From: Candidatus Poribacteria bacterium
GTDB lineage: Bacteria > Poribacteria > WGA-4E > WGA-3G
Assembly: GCA_022827185.1 (NCBI GenBank)
Contig: JAJDTM010000062.1
Coordinates: 124,001-188,000, forward strand
DNA: 64,000 nucleotides
Direction of reading: 5' to 3'
The notes under the pieces are model-generated. The model worked only from the letters and a program-made list of their open reading frames with translations, ran no database searches and was not told where the DNA came from. A program made the translations under genes and the position numbers. Of the stretch, positions 55,949-62,731 are shown one piece after another (within the stretch, counting starts at the first letter, position 1; every line of letters starts with the position of its first letter).

Positions 55949-57655
55949 ATGAAACGAATCCCATTTTTGTGTCTACTTTGTCTGTTCGTCATTTTACCCA
56001 TTAGCATTGCAACAGCCGAGATAAGTGTCAACTGGATCCGGACAGGTGTAGTGCTTGAATTTCCACACAAAGACGATGTGAAGGGTAGTATCAACGTCGC
56101 AACTGTATCTAACGGTACAACACAGGAATTAGCTGAACGTCCCACAGGCACACAACTTGATGCCAATCGCATGCTGCTCCAATTTCCATGGCAACCGAAC
56201 AAAGATTATCAATTTCATTATCGCTTAAATGATATTAAAATAAACGCCACTTCTCCACTTAAGCCGACACCATATCTTATTCAGACGGTTGAGTTAGATG
56301 GATTGTTGTCGCTGATGGAGAACCTGCGTCAGCCTGCGAAACCGACTGCAGTTGCCTTGGGACATCGGAAAGCACCTTCTACCCATAGATTGGCAATCGC
56401 TACGGATAGCGGCCACCTTGCAATTCTCCAAACACTTACAGGCAAAACACTCTGGAGAACTCGGATTTCGGAAGGCTACGTCAGAAGAATGGCGTTCAGT
56501 CCAGATAATTCCCTACTCTATATCGGCGAGCAGGCAGCAGATGGATTCATCTACTGCTATAATTTCGCAGCCTCTGAATCGACACTTCGCTGGAAATATC
56601 GTACCGCCGATGACATCGAAACCTCTACGCCGAGCAATCCGGACAGTGTCTACGCTTGGGTCAGCTACCCCGGTCCAGCGTGTATGCGAACACTATCTGA
56701 CGGGGACCTCTTGGTCGCGGGTGTGCATTCATGGACACAAAACGATACACCCCTTAAGAAATCGCAGCTTTATAGGTTTGACAGTGAAACCGGAAATGTT
56801 ATCTGGAAATGGCCCCGTGACGGGGCAACGCGGAAGATAATCCGCTGGTTTGATGTAAGTGCTGACGGGAAAACCCTTGCACTTGTAATGGATAGTGGAC
56901 ATAATCTACAAGGGAGCACAACCGATGGAAACGGTGTCGGTAATGGAAAACTCGTTGTTCTTAATGCGGAAGACGGAACAGAGAAGTGGCAAGCAGATAT
57001 TGAACCGCTGCGCGAGTATTTCTCACAGGTCACGTTTTGGCGGGGTGTCAGCATGTCACCCGATGGCAAATTCATAAACGTAACAACAGACGATGGACGT
57101 GCATTCATTTTTGATGTAAATACGTCGGAACTGATATGGCAGGAGAATTTGACGACACCACTGGAGGTGAGTGGTATCCCTATCGTCGCAACTTCTGGCA
57201 CGATCGGTGCAACAGATGCGGCGGCACTCTTCGTTACCGGGGACACCTATATCCCGTATCATCTCCGAAAAGGAGCACAAAAGCCATCGGCAGCGCATCC
57301 AAACGCGATGACGCTATTTGCCTATTCGTGGACGGGTGAAAAAACTTGGCAGTGGCAACTTGAGAATATGCCGCAAGGTCTACGTATCGATGCGAAAGAT
57401 CGGTATGCCGCGTTGTCTGTCTCCAAGCGTACGCAGGATCCGAATGAAAGCCTCCACGGCGTATCAATATTTGACCTGACAGCGGAAGGTAGCGGTTTAT
57501 CGAAATACCTGTACACCTATCGAACAGAGGGGCAGCTGCCTTATGATACGCTTGCGATCAGTGCGGATGGCGCGTTCATCGTTGTCGTTGAGGTACCGAT
57601 AGCGATGCCAGATGAAACGGTGCGTGGCAAGAATCGGGTGCATGTGTTGTATTGA
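55949..57655 (+). CDS. Exported PQQ/WD40-like beta-propeller protein
   Basis: 568 residues. Signal peptide 1-23 (ends IATAE). An N-terminal beta domain (24-110: VNWIRTGVVLEFPHKDDVKG, LQFPWQPNKDYQFHYRL) looks like a short relative of the ectodomain in the upstream gene. Then a propeller with PQQ-like blades (LAILQTLTGKTLWRTRI, LYRFDSETGNVIWKWPR, LVVLNAEDGTEKWQADI, AFIFDVNTSELIWQENL). No catalytic residues can be named. It lies 90 bases after the previous gene without an obvious terminator, so cotranscription from the riboswitch is likely. Confidence 0.8.
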   Translation: MKRIPFLCLLCLFVILPISIATAEISVNWIRTGVVLEFPHKDDVKGSINVATVSNGTTQELAERPTGTQLDANRMLLQFPWQPNKDYQFHYRLNDIKINATSPLKPTPYLIQTVELDGLLSLMENLRQPAKPTAVALGHRKAPSTHRLAIATDSGHLAILQTLTGKTLWRTRISEGYVRRMAFSPDNSLLYIGEQAADGFIYCYNFAASESTLRWKYRTADDIETSTPSNPDSVYAWVSYPGPACMRTLSDGDLLVAGVHSWTQNDTPLKKSQLYRFDSETGNVIWKWPRDGATRKIIRWFDVSADGKTLALVMDSGHNLQGSTTDGNGVGNGKLVVLNAEDGTEKWQADIEPLREYFSQVTFWRGVSMSPDGKFINVTTDDGRAFIFDVNTSELIWQENLTTPLEVSGIPIVATSGTIGATDAAALFVTGDTYIPYHLRKGAQKPSAAHPNAMTLFAYSWTGEKTWQWQLENMPQGLRIDAKDRYAALSVSKRTQDPNESLHGVSIFDLTAEGSGLSKYLYTYRTEGQLPYDTLAISADGAFIVVVEVPIAMPDETVRGKNRVHVLY

Positions 57656-57782
57656 TTTCCGGTACGTTTAAGTTGGAAAATCGTTCTCCGCATCCCAGTA
57701 ACAGGTGGGGACCCCGGGCGTGCTTCGCAGTGAGAATCCTACAGATTAATCTGTATTCCATCTTTCTGCAGATACAAAAAAT

Positions 57783-57812
57783 ATAAGGGGAACAACAAGA
57801 TTGTTCCCCCTA
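57783..57812 (-). terminator. Terminator after the small minus-strand operon
   Basis: On the minus strand GGGGAACAA and TTGTTCCCC form a 9-bp stem with a TCTTG loop, followed by TTATATTTTTTG. It ends the RHH operon. The rest of the 200-base gap holds a GCTTCGCAGTGAGAA word (57722-57736) shared with 26652-26666. Confidence 0.7.
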
Positions 57813-57855
57813 TCGCAACTTTAAAGCAGACACAAACGGCACTGAAGATGGCTAC

Positions 57856-58053
57856 CTACTTTGAGATTGACCGTTGAGCGGCGGCGTTTTGCGTCGCTGC
57901 AATCACACTTTGTAACGCCTGAAAATAACTCATTTCAGCCATTTTGATTGTGTGCGTATCCTCGTTTTCGCGTGCGCGTCTGAGTGCTTCCCAACTCAAT
58001 GCCAGCATCTGGTTGGTTTTCTCTAAGATTCTCCAATGTGCATTTGAAATCAT
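57856..58053 (-). CDS. Small helical protein, unknown
   Basis: 65 residues, almost wholly predicted helical (LEKTNQMLALSWEALRRARE, MSYFQALQSVIAATQNAAA). A GGGGG lies a few bases before ATG. It follows the RHH gene by 17 bases and precedes a terminator, so it is the second gene of a two-gene operon. It could be the partner of the RHH protein, but no toxin family is recognised. Confidence 0.6.
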   Translation of the reverse strand: MISNAHWRILEKTNQMLALSWEALRRARENEDTHTIKMAEMSYFQALQSVIAATQNAAAQRSISK

Positions 58054-58070
58054 GGTATCCCCCGAAATTG

Positions 58071-58310
58071 TTACGCTATTGGCGGCTTATTGTTCCGCTC
58101 AAATAGCGCGTTCAACGCTTCGCTTAGCAGATGTTGGATACTCGTGTCCCTCTCAATGGCGAGCATCTTCAACTGCCGATGTACGTCTTTATTGAAATGC
58201 CCTGAAATCATCTTTTTGCCTCGACGGGATGGCGGTATCGTCGCAGTCGGTTCCGGTGTTGTCCCGACAGCGATCTCACTCTCGCCCGGCAGAATTGCTA
58301 CTGTTTTCAT
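58071..58310 (-). CDS. Ribbon-helix-helix DNA-binding protein
   Basis: 79 residues. The C-terminal RGKKMISGHFNKDVHRQLKM then AIERDTSIQHLLSEALNALF is a ribbon-helix-helix fold like ParG or antitoxin regulators, preceded by a flexible proline/threonine N-terminus. ATG 58310 with GGAGG ten bases upstream is chosen over 58367. An ACATGT-rich palindromic tract lies just upstream, a likely autoregulatory operator. Confidence 0.75.
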   Translation of the reverse strand: MKTVAILPGESEIAVGTTPEPTATIPPSRRGKKMISGHFNKDVHRQLKMLAIERDTSIQHLLSEALNALFERNNKPPIA

Positions 58311-58326
58311 AATGTGTATGCCTCCG

Positions 58327-58361
58327 CACATGTGCACATGCAAACATGTATACATGTGTGC
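58327..58361 (-). promoter_or_regulatory. Candidate RHH operator with ACATGT repeats
   Basis: Overlapping palindromes CACATGTGCACATG and ACATGTATACATGTGTGC place four ACATG/CATGT words in 35 bases, within 17-50 bases upstream of the RHH gene start. Confidence 0.5.
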
Positions 58362-58508
58362 AAGCATAAAACGTTAGGTTTACAGATCGGTTTCAGGTTT
58401 GGGAGATTTAATTTTCGGTTTTTCGGTGGAAGGTTGGGACAACTATGCACACCTCGCTCAATGTGCCTCAAAACAGCACACTAAATTCCTTTAGATGTCC
58501 AGTTTTTC

Positions 58509-58537
58509 TTGATTAAGATTGGCACGGGTATTAAAAT
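58509..58537 (+). promoter_or_regulatory. Predicted promoter of the LamG protein gene
   Basis: TTGATT (58509-58514) and TAAAAT (58532-58537) with a 17-base spacer, about 70 bases before the gene. Confidence 0.45.
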
Positions 58538-58607
58538 AGAAACACTTATCACGCCTATTTTGCTGATTTTGACACGGGGAACGAGAAATAGAAAAGGAGA
58601 CGAGAAG

Positions 58608-59441
58608 ATGAGAAGACTTTTCTTGATTTTCGCGGTTCTTGCGTTTTGTGTTGTAACTTTCGAGGCAACCGCGCAAGTGACGAAAGGCTTACACTTTTAC
58701 CTACCGTTCAACGAAGGGAAAGGCGATGTTGCGAAGGATGTCGGTCCGAAAGGATTTGAAGCCGAACTCCACGACAGCGCGAAATTTGTTGCGAAAGGCA
58801 AGGTCGGTGGTGCGATCGAATTTTCAGGCGGACCTGCACTGATAATGGATCCGGGGGGTCAGAGCGAACTCTACGTGGAACATCTGACTGTCGCCGTTTG
58901 GATACACCCTTTTGAAATATCGGACATCGCACTCGGCAATGGACACGTCTATGGGAACATCTTTTACGATAAATCGGGCACAAGCGACGATAACGTCGAA
59001 TTTGGACTCGGTAGCGGTGAGGGGTTGTATTGGTACATCAATTCTGGGCAAAAGAAGATGGGACCTTTCAATGGTGCCGATGTTGATACGACGGTTTCAC
59101 TGCCGAATTTAGGCTTAAAACCGAAAAACTGGTATCACGTCGTCGGGACTTTTGATGATGAAAAACTTAAAGTCTATGTTGATGGTGAACTTGTCGGTGA
59201 GAAAGCGACACCAAAGAATGGTCCCGTGATGGTCTGGAACGACAATAACATCGAAATCGGTGGACGACCCGATACAAACGGCGGTGCCAATCTCTATAAA
59301 GGCTTGCTTGACGAATTGGCGGTATACGATCGCGCGTTAACGGCGGAGGAAGTTGAGACGGTCATGAATGCGAGGGACATCCTGACTGTGGACATTGCGG
59401 GCAAATTAACGACAACATGGGGTGCGCTCAAAACAAGGTAG
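58608..59441 (+). CDS. Secreted LamG/concanavalin-fold domain protein
   Basis: 277 residues. Signal peptide 1-22 (ends ATAQ). The rest is a LamG-like jelly roll: LHFYLPFNEGKGDVAKDVG, AIEFSGG, LTVAVWIHPF, NWYHVVGTFDDEKLKVYVDG and LLDELAVYDRALTAEEV. Such domains bind carbohydrates or proteins outside the cell. ATG 58608 with AAGGAG. The ligand is unknown. Confidence 0.85.
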   Translation: MRRLFLIFAVLAFCVVTFEATAQVTKGLHFYLPFNEGKGDVAKDVGPKGFEAELHDSAKFVAKGKVGGAIEFSGGPALIMDPGGQSELYVEHLTVAVWIHPFEISDIALGNGHVYGNIFYDKSGTSDDNVEFGLGSGEGLYWYINSGQKKMGPFNGADVDTTVSLPNLGLKPKNWYHVVGTFDDEKLKVYVDGELVGEKATPKNGPVMVWNDNNIEIGGRPDTNGGANLYKGLLDELAVYDRALTAEEVETVMNARDILTVDIAGKLTTTWGALKTR

Positions 59442-59479
59442 TAGGCATACTCCGTATGCCGTACACAATTTCTGTTCTG

Positions 59480-59623
59480 TTAGGGTAAGTGGCTCCCGCC
59501 GCCGGTTTGCGACCAGAAATCTTCGGCAGCCTGTTGATGGTTTTGATGCAACCAGCGATGAATTTGCCTAAGGATGCGCGGCAACCCTTTCTGCGGCAAA
59601 TTTTCTGATTCCCAACTTGCCAT
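59480..59623 (-). CDS. Small protein of 47 residues downstream of an AbrB-type antitoxin
   Basis: A short frame, MASWESENLPQKGLPRIL to FWSQTGGGSHLP, has a perfect CGGAGG five bases before ATG 59623 and starts 42 bases after the antitoxin stop. It is rich in His, Gln and Trp. Too short for a PIN or MazF toxin. An alternative frame in the same region (84 residues) lacks a good ribosome binding site. Family unknown. Confidence 0.45.
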   Translation of the reverse strand: MASWESENLPQKGLPRILRQIHRWLHQNHQQAAEDFWSQTGGGSHLP

Positions 59624-59665
59624 CTGCCTCCGTAGAGAAACATCAATTGGGTTTTCAACCGCAAT

Positions 59666-59893
59666 TCAAAAGATAAGGTCATCGCCGCTCACCTCGGACA
59701 AATCAAGTGCTGAGGTATTCCCTATTTTGAGTTTCTCGGCATAAATCTCGTCCCACGTCTGGGCAGTGTAGGGACGGATTAGGATGCCATCATCTGTCCT
59801 TTCAAGCACAACACCGGATTCCAACCCTAATTCTTTTACCCAGTCAAGGGGTAATTTGATTTTATGATCAGTCTCTAACGCAAGCGTTTTCAT
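59666..59893 (-). CDS. AbrB/MazE-type antitoxin-like protein
   Basis: 75 residues. MKTLALETDHKIKLPLDWVK then ELGLESGVVLERTDDGILIR is the SpoVT-AbrB swapped-hairpin DNA-binding fold of VapB/MazE antitoxins. The acidic C-terminal tail could wrap a toxin. ATG 59893 has GAGGTG six bases upstream. No PIN-domain toxin follows; only the 47-residue frame does. Confidence 0.75.
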   Translation of the reverse strand: MKTLALETDHKIKLPLDWVKELGLESGVVLERTDDGILIRPYTAQTWDEIYAEKLKIGNTSALDLSEVSGDDLIF

Positions 59894-60421
59894 GGTATTC
59901 ACCTCTTTCTATAAGCAGTTAGGGAAAGTATATCACGACTTGCGGTGAATTATCAATTGTCCCTGTCTGCGTAAGTCCTAAAAAATTAACTCATTGTTAA
60001 TTTTTTCTCGTTTCGTGGACAACGGGTTTTTCGGACGTAAATTATGAACATTTCGTGAACATGGCACGGATTTTCATGAACATTCGCGATCTGTTCAATT
60101 TTCGTGTTTACCGTATACGAGGTTGTGAACCTATTCAAGGCGTGGGTTTATGAGCGTGATGGATTCTGGGCATGATGATCTTTTTCCCAGGATGTTCATA
60201 AATGTTCACGAAATTGTTCACGATTCTTTTTTCTCCTTTGTAAACAGAGAAAACGCAGTCAGAACAATGGTTGATGACGTTTTTGAATTCTGGGTTTCTG
60301 GAATTTTCGTGAACAATAATGTAGGAAGTCAAATTTATTCAGGATCGCGGATTTCGCGGATTGGCACTCTGTAACATCAGGTGATTTGCTAAGAGGACAG
60401 TCTTTCGTTCTATCACTATGC
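59894..60421. other. Non-coding gap with TGAACA motif array
   Basis: A lone MITE terminus TGCGTAAGTCCT lies at 59968-59979, followed by an 11-bp A/T hairpin (59980-60006). Between 60045 and 60315 eight TGAACA/TGTTCA words occur. The short frames here lack ribosome binding sites and are not considered genes. The right end repeats sequence found downstream of the other TPR gene. Confidence 0.5.
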
Positions 60422-61678
60422 CTACGAGGGAGTTAGCATTACAGCGATGTCTTCTGGTAGGTTGACATCGGGGATATGTTCAAGATTTACGATGTTTCTG
60501 TTGATAGGATGGAATAGGTTGATGCTGTTTTTTTCTATGATATTCGCAACAGTCAGGTCCAATCTGGCATTTTCCCACTGCTGCAGCCTTGACCATACCA
60601 CGCCGCGATTGTAATAGGCTTCGGCATAATCCGGATTAGATTCAATTGCTTTGTCCATGTCGTTGATGGCAAGTTCCAGTTCACCTTCGGCTAAGTAAAC
60701 AAGACCACGATTGTTATATGCTTCGGCAAAGTTTGGCTTGAGTTCTATTGCTTTGTTGCAGTCTACAATAGCTCGGTCAAATTCGCCTTTGGCATAATAA
60801 GCGTAACCACGACTACCGTACGCGTGAGCAAAGTCTGATTTGAGTTTTATCGCCTTGCTAAAGTTTTTGATAGCAGGCTCAATTCTACCCATTTTGTTGT
60901 AAACTACGCCGCGATTGTTATACGCTACTGCATAATCAGGTTGAAGTTCTATCGCTTTTGTATAGTCTTGGATGGCACATTCAAGTTCACCACTATTTTC
61001 ATAAGCAACGCCACGATTGCAATAGGCTTCGGCAAGCTCCGGATTTAGGTGTATCGCTTTGTTAAAGTCTTTGATAGCGAGGCTCGTTATGCCTTTCCTG
61101 ACATAAGCATTACCGCGATTATTATAGGCGTATGAGAAATTAGGCTGAAATTCTATTGCTTTGCTGGTGTCTTCGAGTGCCTTATCAGCATCGCCTTTAT
61201 CTGTATAAGCAAGAGCACGGTTGTTATATGCCTTGGCAAAATCGGGTCTGAGTTCTATTGCCTTGTTGAAGTCTTGAAGGGCTTGGTCCACTTCATTCAT
61301 CTGATGGTACGTCAAGCCACGACCGTTATAGGCATCGGCGAAATTCGGTTTAATTTCCATCGCCTTACTGAAGTCCTGAAGGGCACGCGCAAAGTCCCCT
61401 TTTTTGCTGTAGGCGATCCCGCGATCGCAATAGGCATCAGCATTATCGGGCCTGAGTTCTATCAGTCTATTATAGTCTTTGATAGCAGATTCAAAATCAC
61501 CTTTGATGCGATAAGCGTAGCCGCGTATACTGTAGATAGGTGCGTAATCGGGTTTCAGTTCAATCGCCTTATTGTATTCTTCAATGGCTTCGTCATATTT
61601 TCTCGCGAACAGCCTCTGGTTACCGCGTCGCGAATGTTTGGAAAAAAGGTTGTCCATGCCGGTTAATTTGTTGTTCAT
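60422..61678 (-). CDS. Tetratricopeptide repeat protein
   Basis: 418 residues with about eleven 34-residue TPR units (for example AYNNRGxxYxxKGDxxxAIxD patterns) from about 15 to 390, and a conserved tail ending LPEDIAVMLTPS. No signal peptide, so probably cytoplasmic. It begins 11 bases after the FRG gene, as a coupled pair. TPR arrays bind other proteins. The gene at 62732 is a paralogue with the same tail. Confidence 0.9.
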   Translation of the reverse strand: MNNKLTGMDNLFSKHSRRGNQRLFARKYDEAIEEYNKAIELKPDYAPIYSIRGYAYRIKGDFESAIKDYNRLIELRPDNADAYCDRGIAYSKKGDFARALQDFSKAMEIKPNFADAYNGRGLTYHQMNEVDQALQDFNKAIELRPDFAKAYNNRALAYTDKGDADKALEDTSKAIEFQPNFSYAYNNRGNAYVRKGITSLAIKDFNKAIHLNPELAEAYCNRGVAYENSGELECAIQDYTKAIELQPDYAVAYNNRGVVYNKMGRIEPAIKNFSKAIKLKSDFAHAYGSRGYAYYAKGEFDRAIVDCNKAIELKPNFAEAYNNRGLVYLAEGELELAINDMDKAIESNPDYAEAYYNRGVVWSRLQQWENARLDLTVANIIEKNSINLFHPINRNIVNLEHIPDVNLPEDIAVMLTPS

Positions 61679-61689
61679 AACAGTGTTCC

Positions 61690-62463
61690 TCAGGAGTCAA
61701 GTGCATCAACTGATAAGTTATAAGGTTGTGTAGCACTATTTCTTTCAAAAAAACCGAGTAAGTCGGAAAACAAGGTCTTTTCCGAGATTCCCATTTTTTC
61801 TAACGCCGTTCTGATATCTGCTTTGTCACCACTACGGATTGTGATTTCTTGTGTAATCATTTCTGTATCTATCTCCGGTAAGCCAAATAGGAACACCGAT
61901 TGCTGCATAATCAGCCGTTGGGTTTCCACTATTTGACTGTCCAGCGTGGGAGACCATAGATACCAATTCTCCTGGTCAATCGGAAAAAATACTGCCAAAT
62001 CCTGCTGAAGCTGCTCAACAGTTGTTATTTCTTCAATTTTCTCACTATCGTTTTCCAGCACAATAACTTTGCCATTTATGTTCTCATCAGTGCAGGCAAA
62101 CCAGAGGGCGACTAATGGAGCAAGGGTAAAATCAATTAAACCTGTAGCAACGCGATTATGTTGTAAATGCGCCATGCACTCTAAAGCGGACAGGTCTCTA
62201 TATGTAGATGGATACCTCAGTTTAATCTCATCGATAATTTCAAGGAGATAGTTCTGGTACAAATCTCGCAACGGATAAGGCAGAAGATCATCTTCCCGTC
62301 CCAAATCCTCGAAACTGCTTACCAAGCGACGATAGGCACTACTGGTTATACGCCATGTCTCGTTTTCCTGACCACGATAGAGGTAACTTTTTTCGGGATC
62401 GGTTATCGCGTCTATTTGATTGATGTAGTCTGCTAAACTGGATATTTCTACGGGTGTGTTCAT
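61690..62463 (-). CDS. FRG domain protein
   Basis: About 257 residues. YLYRGQENETWRITSSAYRR and LECMAHLQHNRVATGLIDFT then LAPLVALWFAC are the FRG domain landmarks. FRG proteins are common in mobile and defence contexts; their activity is not established. ATG 62463 is taken as start; a TTG at 62499 in the same frame would add 12 residues and has AAGGA close upstream. Forms an operon with the TPR gene. Confidence 0.85.
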   Translation of the reverse strand: MNTPVEISSLADYINQIDAITDPEKSYLYRGQENETWRITSSAYRRLVSSFEDLGREDDLLPYPLRDLYQNYLLEIIDEIKLRYPSTYRDLSALECMAHLQHNRVATGLIDFTLAPLVALWFACTDENINGKVIVLENDSEKIEEITTVEQLQQDLAVFFPIDQENWYLWSPTLDSQIVETQRLIMQQSVFLFGLPEIDTEMITQEITIRSGDKADIRTALEKMGISEKTLFSDLLGFFERNSATQPYNLSVDALDS

Positions 62464-62539
62464 GCGATATTTTTTGATTCTCTGTCCCTTCAACCACAAT
62501 CCTTAATCAGATTATACAATTTAGGGATGTGTTTGTCAA

Positions 62540-62731
62540 TTGCTGTTTTATATGAATCGCGGATTATCGCGGACTAAATAGATGACGCGGATTTTAAGAG
62601 TGCCTCTGTTCGTAGTTGCGCAATTCATTGCGCCTTTTTCTGAATCGCGGATTATCACGGATTTCACGGATTGACTCTCTGTAACATCAAATCATCTGCT
62701 AAGCGGGTAGTTTTTTGTTTTACTGCTATGC
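62540..62731. repeat. ATCGCGGATT repeats and duplicated TPR 3' flank
   Basis: Units of GAATCGCGGATTATCGCGG at 62555 and again near 62642, then TCTGTAACATCA and a CTATGCCTACG block. The order matches 60340-60430 behind the other TPR gene, so gene and flank were duplicated together. Confidence 0.65.

Noticed and set aside
59428-59682. 84-residue minus-strand frame after the AbrB gene
   Set aside because: It overlaps the antitoxin stop and has no ribosome binding site; the 47-residue frame has a perfect one.
60135-60374. Two opposite short frames (65 and 74 residues) in the TGAACA region
   Set aside because: No ribosome binding sites, complementary overlap and repetitive sequence.
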